A stretch of 64,000 bases of DNA from Rhyacophila brunnea (taxonomy: Eukaryota; Arthropoda; Insecta; Trichoptera; Rhyacophilidae). The notes below the pieces were generated by a model. It worked only from the letters and a program-made list of their open reading frames with translations. It searched no databases and was not told the origin of the DNA. The DNA is taken from assembly GCA_022495005.1 (NCBI GenBank), contig JAGYXB010001967.1, positions 496,001-560,000 on the forward strand, written 5' to 3'. Of this stretch, positions 24,101 through 39,100 are shown one piece after another. Within the stretch, counting starts at the first letter, position 1; every line of letters starts with the position of its first letter. The position numbers were made by a program, and so were the translations under genes.

Positions 24101-27100
24101 GTTAACGAACTTTAACTCCAATGAAACTTAATTATTATTATTATTAACTTAATATACAGTAGGTATAGAAATATCAGGATTTCAATTAGTAAGAATTTTA
24201 ATTAATTGTCAAAGTTTTGATTGTAGGTAGATTTGAATATATGAGGCGTCTAATTACAAAAAGCGACAAGTCCACAATTCAATATTTTCGGGAAACAACG
24301 TTTTTATGTTTCAAGCTTCAATTATTTGTTTTAACGTGAGATTATTTTTTCCGTTGTATTCTATGTCGAAATTAGAACCAAATGGCAATTTGTTTCAGCC
24401 GATAAACTCTTAAATGCAATAAATATAGGCAAAATAAAATTGGACATAGCGCTATTTGTACTTCACTTTTTAATTTACTCCGCATAAGGCACATATTTCC
24501 GTGGCACTGTCATGAGTTTACCAGGTGCTACAGCATGGGAGACGCCCTTTTCAATATTGAACATTCCCTTATTGGTTGACTTAAACACGCGCAAAATCAA
24601 CCAAGCTTTAAATAATATGAAACACGGACTTGGCGCTTTTTGTAATAAATCGAGACTTAAAATATTTTTTTTCGTAGGGTTATGTCGCATTTTGAAATTT
24701 GTAGATCAATACATATTGTGTAAAATTATACAAAGAATATGTGCGTATTTTTTTCTTGATTTTGACCAAATGTGAACTTATCGCTTTTTGGAATTAGCCT
24801 CATATATACATATTATTATTATATTTAGTGTTATTTATGATAACTGACAAAGGAAGAAATATTCAAGATTTAACAATGAAAACCACATTTTAGTAATAAT
24901 GCCGATTGAAACCTGAATATGTAACAATTCTTTCTGTAGTTAAATACATTTCATTATTTTTTCGCAGGTTAGTGATGTTTCAATATATACCTGTAAATTG
25001 GGATTATTATTATGGAGTACTTACCTTGGTTTGATTGGGTTTCGAACTGAGTGAAGATTGGTGCAATGGTTCCTCTCGAATCGCGGGCGCCTGCGGTATT
25101 GCTACTTTTTCTTCCGCCGCTTCCTTCTGATTGTTGATTGTTAAAAAAAAACGGGAAAAATAATAATGCAAAATCAAACCAGGGAAAATGACGTAAAGCA
25201 AAATATACGTAACATGACGAGGTCAATGAATTCTGTCTTAGAATAATTTAAATTAAATACTGCCTATTAATTATATTATATTCATTTTGTTATAACTACT
25301 AAATTATTAATTATATCTTGACCAATTTTGGTTTTTTAAATGAATTACAAATTCCATTTTTAAAAATAGCTAACTGGCAGTTTTTGACAACGATAGTTTA
25401 TTAGTAATTGTATTAGAAGTTACTTAATTAAGCAATGTAGTTAATTGAAATAATTATCATTTATTTATAAATTTAATCATAATGAATGATATTAATCTAG
25501 AGACTTATTAATTAATAACAATTATTTTTAATTACGTTTCTAGTACAATAGATACAACACAAATTAATGATTTTAATTACTTGTTTTCTGAAGGGTAACA
25601 GATGAAGAATTACATACGCAAGTATTTCACTAAATAATGGTTTGAAGATGTAATTAATAGTATAAGTTTGAAGACAGAAATGCACATTTATCTTGGATAG
25701 GTAAACAATAATTTCAAATTTTATAGGAGATGTAAAAAGCGGAAACCATTTTGTAGAAACAGGTAAAACATAACATTAAAACACTGGGAAAATGTTACCA
25801 ACCGATCTCTCAACAATCAAACATTATAGAACTATTGTAAAACTTCAATAATACGTAAACGAAAGCATTCAATACGAAATATTTACTACCGAAAGCTGAC
25901 TTTGATGACAGAGATAGAGGAGACAAAAAGTTACGATTAACACAACAAGTTTAAACTGTATTATAGATACAGTTAATTGTTTAAAATAATAAAATAATTA
26001 ATATTGAAATGCAAGAGATGTGGACAAAATTAGAATAATAATTATTTTAGCTTACGTTTTAGTACTTTCATAGTGAAAGTAATAAAAAAATTGAATTTGG
26101 ACAAAAGTGAATAATATATATTGTGTGATTAAATAAATAAAATATATAGTACTATTAATATTATAACGTCATAACATTGTATTATATAATTTTGAGGGAA
26201 TCAAATTAATTATTATCATAGTCGATTAATTGATTATATCTCTCTTCTGGTTTAATGACACGATTATCTAATCGACTCCACATCTCCGATATTATAATAT
26301 ATATTATTAGACAATAAAGCACTCAATGACGCTTTAGAAACATCAAGAACTGAAATAATATATTACGTTTCATGCAGAATAGTATTTAATGAAGCAGATT
26401 TTTTTGCATTTCAACAAGAAAGGGGGAAGCATAATTATTACTATAAATAATATATCTGTCCAATGACATTGTTGTTGAAAGGAGTTTTTTATTCACAAAT
26501 TCAAAAGTATTCTCTGTATGAATAGCGAAAATAGTATTTTTTTCCGACCATGTCCATCCTAATAAGATCATGTGGCCTCCACACGGTGGAGGTTTGTATT
26601 AACAGATTTTTGTTTTTACGAGAAATGGATATCAGCCACTTGCTCAACCTATTAGGTCCGTACTCTGAGTCATACACAAATATGTGTACTTGTCAGACCC
26701 AGGATTCGAACCTGGCCGATGCTTAAATCGCGCGGCCATCGTGGGACTGTTACATAATATAGTTAAGAGAGTTCTCAGCTCGTCAAATATGACGAAATTA
26801 TGATATATAGAAAAATTCAATTTAAGTGAAAGATTTCGATGTGTGATAAATAAAATCTGCTAAAACTACAATGAAAAATGTTTATGTCAACTTTGTATTT
26901 TATATATTTTCGTCGATTGTATTTAATGTGACTCCGGGTCGATAATGGTCAGTAAAAAGTATCTATATAGATATATATAAAAAACGAGTGTTGTTGTGTG
27001 TTGACATTAGTGAGACAAAAGGTGGAGGTAGGCTGTGAAGATCTGACAAAAATAGTGTACAGACAAACTTCAGGCATACATATTTGTTTATAAATATAAA

Positions 27101-30100
27101 TTGCAGATGGCGTTTGTTAGTTTTTAAAATTCAATGAATCTCTGCCTCAACCAAATAGAAAAAAAAAATCTTTCTATTAACAAAATATCTAAAATTATGA
27201 ATGATTTAATGGCATTATCTTAAGCCGCATTTAGACCAAGCGTGCGAATGTTTGTACTTCCCCCACTCCAGCGAAATTCTCCTGACGTAAACGCTTTTCG
27301 TTGAGCGAGCATACGAATTTGCTGGAGTGGGGAAAGAACAAACATTTGCTCGCTTGGTCTAAATGCGGCTTTAGATATTTTATAGATAGAAGAATATTTT
27401 ATGTCTAATATATCTACGAGGGTGGGTCAATAATTCCTTAGAAAAAAGCATTAAAACAGTTTTGATTTTTGTATTTTTTTTTTATTTCTCAACATAATCT
27501 CCTTGGAGCTCAATACACTTGGTTAGACGTTTCTCAATTTTTTTTAAACCGTCAGAAAAATAAGTTTTCGGAAGGTCCTCAAAATAAGCATTTGTCCGAT
27601 CGATGACTTCTTCATTTGAAAAAAAACGTTGTCCACTTAGCCATTTTTTTAAGTTTGGGAAAAGGAAAAAGTCACTGGGGGCTAAATCTGGCGAATACGG
27701 TGGGTGGTCGACCAATTCGAACTTCAATTCTTCAATTTTAGCCATTGATCGTAAACATGTGTGAACACGGGCATTGTCCTGATGAAAGAGGATTTTTTTC
27801 CTGTTTAAATGAGGCCGTTTTTCTTCAATTTTGTTTTTTAGCTGGTCCAATAAAGATGCATAATAATCCCCTGTTATTGTTTTTCCTTTTTCCAAATAGT
27901 CAACGAAAATAATTCCACGTGCATCCCAAAATACAGTAGCCATAACCTTACCAGCTGATTTTACGGTTTTCGCCTTCTTTGGACATGGTTTGCCTTCGCA
28001 ATCCACTGCTTTGACTGTTCTTTCGTCTCGGGAGTATAGTGGTGTATCCATGTTTCATCTACAGTCACAAAGCGACGAAAAAATTCATCCGGATTGCGTT
28101 GCATGAGCGACAACAGGGCTTTAGAGGCCACCACCCTATTGCGTTTATTGTCGACTGTGAGCAAACGCGGCACCCATCTTGCAGAAATATTTTTCATGCC
28201 CAATTTGTCATGTAAAATAGAAATGACGCTACCTTTTGAGATCCCTGTAACCTCAATTATCTCACTCAACTTTAATCTTCGGTCACTTAACACCATATCG
28301 TGGATTTTATTGATCATTTCTGGTGTAGTCACCTCTACAGGACGTCCTGAGCGTGGTTCATCCTTTGTTGATGTACGACCACGTTTAAATTCATTTAACC
28401 AGTTATAAATAGTTGCAAGTGAAGGAGCAGATATGCCGTGAACTAAATCCAACTCATTTTTTATTTCCTTTGCTGTTAACCCTTTTATATTAAAATGTTT
28501 AATAACAGCTCTAAACTCAATTTTCTCCATTTTCCACCAACAAGCAAATTTTTTTTTTAAATGTACGAGAAACACACAACAACCCGACCAATCTGATTGA
28601 AACTTCGCAGCATACTGAATCGGTAGTGCCGCTGCATGAAAACAAACCGCTTACAGTACTAGTCGCGCCACCTGTCGGCTTTTCTAAGGACTTATTGACC
28701 CACCCTCGTATTATGGTTTCGTTCAGCAGAGTTTAATTAAATTAATACTATCTGCAATTTGTATTCTTATTTCAATAATAACAAATAAATATGAATGACA
28801 AAGTTTCGTGTGCATTATTTTTGTTGGATCTTCAGTCTAGCCTTCTTAAAATAATACGATATATCACCATACCGCTTCTACAGTCACAGAATTCTCATCA
28901 CTTGTGATGTGTATTCTTAAAAAAGGCATTTAAATAAAAACATTAGTTAACTAAATATTTGTATTTAAAAGAATACAAATATTTTCTAATTTTAAAGTCG
29001 AATAAGTACGTAGGTACCTACCTATTCAGCTATGTGCATTGTAAAAAAATCCTAAATGATTCTAATCTAATTAATTTAATTAGAAAAAAAAAACTATGAT
29101 TTTAGAATTATTATAATAATTTTTGAATTAGAGAAGAAATCGTAATAAAATCTAAATGGCAGGGGAAGCAATAATAATAATTAACAATTATTAACTATTG
29201 AAATAAGTACACTGAAATCAATATCCAATATCTACATACAATACAGAGTACATTAAATAGATGAAAGTAACGAAACAAAATATGTTTAGTAAATATTTTT
29301 TAATTGTGTTATCATCTTACCTTGATGGAAGGTGAGTCCTGGTCATGCATAACTGAGGAATTGTTCTCATCTACGACAATGACAGCATATTCAACGTCGT
29401 CGTGATTGGGTCCTGCCAAATCATACGCACATTATTTACATCAAAATTGATACACAACAAAAACAACGAAACACAGAGGCAGTCGACGTGCATTTAATTT
29501 GATTAAGTTTTCAATGTAAAATTGTTTTTAACCCACAAAAAAGAGGATAATAATATGTAAAAATAATAATATAAATATTTTGTGCTGGTGCCAACTGGAG
29601 GGCTAACACCCACATAAATCTAATATATATGAAAGAAAGGGACTTTTAAAAGCAGAAATATTTATAAATATGTCAACTAATTCTCTCGCGGTAGGTACGG
29701 ATTAATGACGTCAGCCCTTCCGCAAGAGAAACATTGAATTACAGTGGAACCCATGATTGGTTTAGTTTCTACAGTTCCATTTCATTTTAGTACATTTAAT
29801 TCCCGGTTTTATGTTTTTATTTCCTGCAAGATACGTCTGGAATATAAAATTTTTAATTCAATTCAATGCATGGCCAATCATCGAAAAGCATTGAAAACGC
29901 ATATGTGCATTTCTATTTATAGATAAGTCTGCAGTGCCCAAGAAAAAGGTTATACTTTTGTGTTGTTTTTTTTTGTTTACACTGATACAAATAATGTGTC
30001 AGCAAAGAAAAACATTGTCATATCAAGAGAAAAGGAACATTCTCGAAAATGTGAAAGAACATGACATAATATTATGCTCCAAACTAATTTGTTTAAAATT

Positions 30101-33100
30101 AATTTCGCGGTACTTAAATTCCCAATGAGACATGTTATGTCAATGAAGATTCATGCTGACCATTGAAAGTCATGAACATATTTTGATTAGACATTCTATG
30201 ATAGCTTTAATAAGCTATCATGTGAATTCTGAGAGAATAAGAAAGTACAAGTTTATTACCATAAAAAAAATGATTATTCCACCAACATTGAAGGTAAAAA
30301 TATATTATGTCGGAATGTAAGGTGGTATATAAAATATGAACACAAATATTTCCTCACAGAATACATAAGACATAACACTGAATAAAAAAATCAAAATGCA
30401 CACCTAAAACAATACAATAAAAATGTGCCAGGAAAGGGTGAAATCAATCAAAACTGAATAAACGGGTTACAATTAGTGCGTGCTTAGTGAATTAAAAAAA
30501 AGCTAGCTGACCTTATATTATTTACAAAAATAAAATGGAGGCTTAATATATTGTAACTTCATGATTTTTTTATAAATTAATATAACAGCGGAAGCGTAAT
30601 AATAAAATTAAGAAAACTGAAGAGGACATTGGAATTTTAATAAAATTTACATTGATTGACAGTAAAAATAATAAGAAAACAAATTTAAAAATCGTATCAA
30701 AACATCATTATTTGTGTTCATCTTAATAATATGTAATTAATTGTATATATAATAAATCAATTACTTTCAAAAATAAATTATACATAAAAACAGTATGTCA
30801 CACTAAAAGATAGTTAAATTAAATGTGATGAAAATAAGAATACGTTTTAATCAGAATGACAAGTTACAAAAACATGGAAATAGTCATGTAACCTCATTAT
30901 TTGAAATATCGTAGATAACTACTAACGACTTTTAAAATAAATGAAAAGGCTTTAGGTAATTAAATCGAAAAAATTATGCAATAAAATTTTATAGTAGATA
31001 TTTTTATGTAAAGTGATAGATTAGCGTTGAGATTGAATGAGACAAAAGCCTGCCCCACACAGACAACGTTATGTCGTTGATATGACCTCGATAAATAACT
31101 GTGGATCCCATACAAGACTGGTGTGTATATTTTGAAGAGAATTACATAAAAACTATAGTAGGTATGTTAGGGAATTTGTATTTTTGTTTTTGTGGGTAGG
31201 ATAGACTGCAGAATATAGTCAGTGTGGGGTAGGCTTAAGTGAGAGACTATTTATTAAATTTGAATGAAGGTCAATTCCATGTTTCTACAACAAATTTGAT
31301 GTCTGTTGAAGAGTTTTCACATATAACAGTTGTGGGAATTGTCAGCACGATGAGAAACCAACAAAACATTCAACACTCAAAATTACCTGCATTGATCGAG
31401 TGACCCCTGTGATAGTTGCCGAGTCTCGAATATTGCGAATTGTTATTCATATTATTGCTATAGCTGGAGTGGTTGGCGTTATGATGGTTGGCCATTTTGT
31501 AATGCTGTGGCGGTGGCTGTGACTGCTGGTGTGGGGGGTTGGAGGAGAGGGAATAGTTCCCTCGATGGTGGTGGTGCGGATGCTTGAAGCCGGCGCCGTG
31601 GGCCTCCGCCAGGTTCGGCGAGTTGTGATTGGACGGGAATTGCGTGTTCTGGGTCGCGTTAGGGTGAGAGCCCGGCAAGAACTGGGGGTACACGTGGTGA
31701 GACCACTGGGGAAACAGCGGTCTCGAGCTCGCTGCCGTGGACACACGCATGATACATTTTGTGCAGTTTATTTTTAAGCGGGATCGAATGATAATGTCGA
31801 ATTTTACCAGATGTCAAGAGAGATTATGAAATTCATCAAGCCGCGTGTAAGAGAGGAGAAATAAAATATTTATTAGATTTTCAGGTGCAAGCAGAATCAC
31901 ACAATTCAGAAAATTTAATTGTTTATTGTTAAATTTAGTCGCAATGGATTCAATCACCTACTGTGAAGATGACGTCTCCATTGAAACTGAATACATCTTT
32001 CACTATTTTATAATTAATTATCACAGAGAATAATTCTGACAATCACAAAAATACATAGACAAAAAAAAAACAATGACAGAAAATGCCACAAACTTGGTTC
32101 ATTGAATGAAGTTAATTGTTTTATAACTTTTATCAACAAAATAAGGGTTGATTTTAAATTCATTTCAAATAATCATTATAGTAGTGCATTAGCCACTTTG
32201 TCCTGAAGAATTAAAAATAATATACACACGGAGAATTAATATTGTAATATGAATTAATTGCATTATTTTAATATATTAAAAATCACACTGTGTTTGGATA
32301 CAGTGTGAATTCAAAATATACTTAATTAAAAAATATCTAATGATTTCAATTGGTTTAATTTCAAAGGGGAGTAGTAAATTTTTTAATATTATGGTTAAGA
32401 TACAAACTTGAAGAAAAATCTTTCATATTTTTGTTCATCCAACGCTGTGCTTTTAGCGTTTAGCATGGCGGTGACTAATTAAAATACTAAATAAAAATAA
32501 CTAAAAGCGAGTGAAACTGTCACTTGAAACTTAAGTAGAAATTTAAAAATCAAAGTGTGTAGAAATCAATAATATAACTGTGGGGAATGAATAAGGACTA
32601 AAGTGCAGCTAAGTGCATCACATATAATAATATGTAATTAAAAATTATCATTAAAAATAACAGTCATTAGCAGAAAAGACAACCATGCTGTTACTGTTCT
32701 GTAATACTGGAATGAATAATAATTAACTATTTCAAAATGGATCTATACACGCTCAAAACTTCAGTCAAATTATTTAATAACAACTTAATCTTAAACGTAG
32801 ACACGTTTTCAATTGATATAATCACTTGTTAGGTTATATGTTATATTATTTATAAGATGACTTGCAAGACCAAAGAGAAAAAGTGTGAATATAATATTAT
32901 TTACCATGCATGAAATGCACAGTAAAAAGAACGAATGATAATATAGGTAAGTTTTAAAAATTGACATAACTTCAGCCAATGCTAGCAGAAACAGTCGGAT
33001 TTTTCCAGCTGTTTTACTCACATTATTCAGTAAATTTAGTTGATAAACAAAATTGATGACATTTTTTTTACACAATACACTTATCAAATATTAAATATTT

Positions 33101-36100
33101 TTGATAACCCCCACCTGACACAGTACCTATTAGTTTAAAACCTACAAAACGCAATGAACCTACAGTCAAATTCATTAAATTACTGTAAATAATACAGGAA
33201 AGATCAATAATTTTAAATAAAAGAGACATCATTTTCGTAATGTTATTATTGAATTTGTCTGTTGTTCATTGTCTGATTATATTACGAACGGTTAGTAAAA
33301 TTGTTTTTAAAAATATTAACTGATTCGTTTTTTTTAGTTAGTTAGTTAGTACTATTACACCCTAAAGCAGCGGTTCTTAACCTTTGTGAAAACAGACATA
33401 AATGTTCTTAAATACGGTAAAAACTAGCTCACATCTTTATTTACGATACGCAACAAAAAACGTTTCCAGTTTAAAATTGCCGTATTAAAACAATGTAGGT
33501 ACTTAATTGAAATTTAATTGTAAATTTATGTGATATCACTCAAACACATTAATTTAGTCTTAGGTGAAAGAGAAAAAAGCCAGTACGGATACAGATCAAA
33601 GATAAAATGTAAAAGCTAAAAGCTTGCAACACAGGAAAGTTTAATGTGGTATCTCCAATTGGTGAATTACGACGTAAAATTTCAAATCTATGTGTGATTT
33701 AGATGGAACGCATGATTTCAAGGAATAGAAAAAATGACTAGAGACATTACGATTTATCTTACCTACCTTTTGGTAAATGACGCTAACGTAAAATTATTAT
33801 ATCTTAATAAATTATTAAGATATAATAATTGGGCATACATACGCCTGGTTAAGAATCACTGTTTTGAACTACCTGTAATAGAGTGATTTAAAATTGAATA
33901 TGTGTCTTCAGTGAAATCAACTGTGTATAAAAGCAATTTTACTAACGGTTCAACGAGCAAAAGAATACGGTAAACTAACAATGAAAAGTGAAATATATGA
34001 AATAGTTTTTAAAATGGTCACCTTGGCCTTCGTGTTTGGCGTGCGCCGGCTGGGCGGTGTGATCTCTCCGGGAGATGGCTGGAGAAGGCGGCGCGGCGGG
34101 AGGCGGGGGCTCCAAGATATCTCGGTACTTGGAGACCATCAGTACAGAGATAAAGTAGACGATGGCCAGAGATAGGAACTGGGCTTGCTTCGTCTCCTCC
34201 TACAAATAGAAATGATTTCATTATTTTATATAAATACTATATTATTATTATGATAAGTAACAAATTTATGTAAAATTTGAGATAAAGGTATTTTTTGTTA
34301 ATTCTATATCTTAATGCTGACAGCTGTTTAGGGTTATAAACCCATCTTTGGAACGGTCGAATATATCTGGTCTTAGAGATTCGCAGTACCATCTTCCAAT
34401 TTTAGACAGTTGTGATAGAGCTAGACGTTATGTCAATATCTGTTTCTCATTCACAGCAGTGGCGTTCAATTAAATCTATATTCTTTCACTGTATGAACTT
34501 TCATCTTCAGTTGTCAAATAGAACAATGTATAATCAGTCTGTCAATCTACTACAAGGCATAATAGTTACCACATCTCGATAGATGACAGCTCGTAGTCTG
34601 TTGACGTCCATATCTTGTAAAAGTCGTTCTGGATCTTTCACCGGGCTCGAACCACTACTTAAACTCTCCACAACACTCTGAAATTTAAATTATGAGTGTT
34701 ACTAATCATAAAATACAAAAACGATAAATCGAAAATTTTAAAAAGCATTACAAATTATTTCCTTGTGATTAAAATTAACAAGATGCTTGTAAATCTACCT
34801 TTTTGAAATATTTGCAGTTATAGTGACATCTTTTATTACTATAAGAAAGCAGTGCTTTAAGGTTTGTGTCTCAGCTATTGGTAAAATTATTCATAGGTAT
34901 ATTTCCGAAATAACAATTATTAATCAAAATTCTGAATAAGTTTTTTCGATAATAATTATTGTAAGCAATAAACTTGAACACATTTTATTATTGTCTACAC
35001 CTAGAAGAACCTATCAATAAGAAAAATCTATAAACACTAATAATTAAATAATTAGTACATAATTATTTATGATAATTGTAATAGCAACACAATTATATCA
35101 TCAAAAACATGACCAAGAAAATAATTTATGTAGGGATTCACTAAAATACAAAATAAATAATTATATTATTACACTTTTTGGAAATCTATAGTTATGAACC
35201 CATCTATACCACTCCATACTAGTCTACAGATACAATATTATCAAGTAAATTTCTCGACATATTTAATGAAAATTCATGCTAAATCAAATTTACAAGACCT
35301 ACCCAAAAACAATTTGAGTTATATTATTATATACTTGAGTATTTTATGTTAGTGTTAAATATTTTGATGGTACTGTTTGCATCATCCGATGGTTTCAGAT
35401 ACGGCACAGACAAAAAGACATATTATGTGAAGATGACAACAGATGGGGTTAATCAAGTTTATGTGTTATTGTTACATACAGGAGCTCCTCTATTTAGGTA
35501 ATTTACTTACAAACGAGTAAGGTTATTTAGTAATTGATAAACATAATTTAATATAACGCGAATATTTTATTATTAACATTTTCTTGGATTGAAAACCAAT
35601 TTTTGTTTTTCTCTGAAGAATTCGCTTACATTAATTTATAAAAATATATATCTACAATAAATTGTTGATAGGGGCAAAGTGCAATGTAATTGTAGATTTG
35701 CTGGAGGCATCAGATCTAGCGACAATATACAAAAAATTCAATTTTATACATTCAAAAGATATAAATAAACAATTAACAGTTCTTTAAATAATCAATGCAT
35801 ACCTACATATCGAAAACCATTAAAAAAATAATATGTCCTCTATATTCAAAGATAAACTAAGAACTACAGTCAGATTTTTGAATAATTCATAGTTTTACTG
35901 TATTTTTTGTTTAGGGCTTGCGCAGACAGAGCGCGGTCAGGCGGTCTGCGTTCCGCGTTCGGAGTTCGGCGTTCTTTGTACTGTATGGACTTCATACTGT
36001 ATGGGTACACAGCCGGCGGTCAGACCGCGCCGGTCAATTGGAACGCTAGAGTTTTGGAGTTCTATGCCCGGAATTACAAAGAACGCCGTACCTCCCGTCC

Positions 36101-39100
36101 AGTCCCGTCATAGGAATTTGAGCAGTCACACAACATAGAGCGAAACCACACGGGGGAGTGAGTACGCAACAGCGGTGCTTTCTCACTTCCACTCGCAGTC
36201 GGAATATAGCGGTCTCGCATTATGCAGCGCTTGTGTCAGTACAACGTTTGTAAACAAATGGAACGCTTATTGTTGACCGCCACCTGTCTGCTGTCCCTGA
36301 ACGTTAGCGGTCAACGGTCGGTTGAACGCAGAACTCCGACCGCTCTCTGTCTGCGCAAGCCCTTAATTTAAAAAATACCATCGATTTAAATACTAAATAT
36401 ATTATATAAAATAAAAATGTGAATAACTTGAAATCCTATTTGTTTATATTATTGAATAGAGTTTCAGTATTAATTTCCGACCATGTCCGATCCTAATAAG
36501 ACCATAATATGGCCATATATTATATGGGCCTCCACAGAGTAGAGGTTTGTATTTTGTTTTTACGAGAAATGGATGTCAGCCACTTGCTCAACCTATCGGT
36601 TCCATACTCTGACTCATACACAAATTAAAAAACAATATGTGTACTTGCCAGACCCAGGATTCAAACCTGGGACCCACAACGCTATATACGCTTACGCTGC
36701 ACAGCTATCGTGGCCATTTAAACAAATCCAAGTTGATCTTTGAATTCAAAAAAAATATTAATAATGGTTCCAAATACCTACATATTGATTATTAAAAACA
36801 CTTTAAAATGTAATTTATCAAGAATCTACATGAAATGTTTTAAATGCATCTTTCGTATTCTGCCATTAAATGCTTTTAGTAGCATTACACTCCCCCTTTA
36901 GGTTTATGAATAACTGGGGTATTTTTACTATGCTTAAAAAATTGAATAGGTTCATTATAGAGAAATATAATTAGGTAATCAATGTCACTTCTTCACGTCT
37001 TTGGCTGGATAACCTGAAGTTTACCAAATGTCGAGGAACTAATAATATAGTTTTGGTCGATAATTTTTATAACCTTGTTCACACTGTAGAGGAGCTCATG
37101 TAGAAGGTTTCTGTATTAAAAGTGTGCTTTACCTTTGGGGAGCCCCCCCTATGAGGGCCATTGTGAGCCATAGCAATGCGGAGTCTCTCCTTGCATTCAA
37201 GACAATTGCGCACGGCGCACGTGCACACCTAAGACAATTTACGTTATCACAACACCGACAGAAAAAACCAAAACAAAATGTATACAAACAAAAAATATCA
37301 AACTATATCCATGTTATCCATTAAGGAATATTTAAAAAAAAATTAAATTTAGACAATCAAAAGCTAATATTTAATCTCATTTTGTTTGCAGCTCTCCCTT
37401 TTATAACATATTTAAAAAATCATGTATATAATTCTGTTAGAATCAAGGATTTTTATAATAAAGGTAGGTAACTAAATGTTCAATTATTTATTCAATGCAA
37501 ATTGAATAAAAAGGTATCTATAGTAAAAATGTAAACCTGCTGAATTTATACAAAAGATAGACGTTTCAAATAATAAGCTATTTCACAATGTGCAATAGCA
37601 TAAAAAGATATCTGAAAACTAAATACAGTGGAAACCCAATTTAACATGGCTGGAATTCATGCTTTATTGCTGTTTGTGTGTAGTTTCTGCAGTCCTGTTT
37701 CATTTAAGTGCATTGAATTTCCCGTTTAAAGTTTATATTTACCGTAATTTACATCTCAAATAATCAAAATTCAAGTAAAACTAAGTATCAATAATAAAAA
37801 TCACACACACATTCAATATAATGATAGTTTTGTGTTGTTTTTTGTTTACGTCCGATCCAATAATGTCCGAACAAAGAAAAACATTCTCGAAATGGTGAAA
37901 GAACACATTGATATAATATGCTCCAAACCAATTTGTATGATTTTGAATAATTATATAATTTTATTTAAAAAAAGTCTCTTCATGAAAAATTGGGGCGTCA
38001 CTGTATATTATATTTTATATTATCATTAGAAGCGACATCTAAACTGCCGCAGATTTTAATTTCACTTTCATAAAGGTATGTGAACGTGGTTTAGGCATTG
38101 GGAACCTGCGAAACAAATGATAAACCTATAACATGGATATGATTTGATATAAGTTTGTGATTTGTGTAAAAAAAAGCGTTGAAATCTGTGTTTTATTACA
38201 TTGAGGTGATTTTCAGAAATAAATATGTATAAAAGTAGAATTGAATTTAATATTATATGAAATAATAATTATATATACGTAAGTACCGAAAACATCTTTA
38301 ATATAAATTAGGTATAAAAATATGTACCTATTTGTAGGAAAGCAAAATTGTGAACAGATCATATGAATGTAATAATTTGTGTATATGTAAAAATAAACAA
38401 AAAAATATATTATATACAAATAATCGTGAAATGAAAATCTATATTACTCTGCTATATTTAAGATTTTTTTTTAAAATTCATTCATCTTTGTAAAATTACT
38501 TATGTCATATCATTGCATACATAATAATATGTAATTAATTAATTAATCTAATAAAGCCTTAAGATATTATTCTGATTCTAGCATTCTTGCAACTATGTAA
38601 TTATAATAATTAATAATATGTTCTTGTTACATGTCAATAATATAACAATAAAAATGTTTTATCATTTATTTATATTTCTCCAAATAATAAATACGATATA
38701 ACAATAATTCATCAGTCAGATTGATGAATATATTTCACTAAAATGGGGAATGACAATGTGAATAGGTAATTAAATGAATTATCAATATATTATCTGGATA
38801 ACCTACCGATCTAGATGTTGGTTCAATTACATGATAAAAGATAACCATACTTCCACAAAATTAAAGAAAATAGATTCAAAATATATAACTGTGCATTCTA
38901 GTATAATATATACAAAACAGAACCTTCAAACATTATATTGTGAAATTGATTCTGTGAATTGGATACAAAATAATATAAAATAGGAAGTGCTCAGTCGCAA
39001 AAGATGCAAACATGATCTTAGCAACGATTAAATTTTAATATAAATTTTATATCCCAATAAAATGAAATTATATTGCCAAAATTCTATTATAATTAATATG

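Noticed and set aside
28094..28408. Plus-strand frame of 104 codons, repeated at 46650-46964
   Set aside because: Complement of the mariner transposase; it is duplicated only because the transposon is.
34018..34221. 67-codon minus-strand frame starting [16 protein letters not shown]
   Set aside because: It is a different reading frame over exon p. The neurobeachin frame is conserved and spliced.
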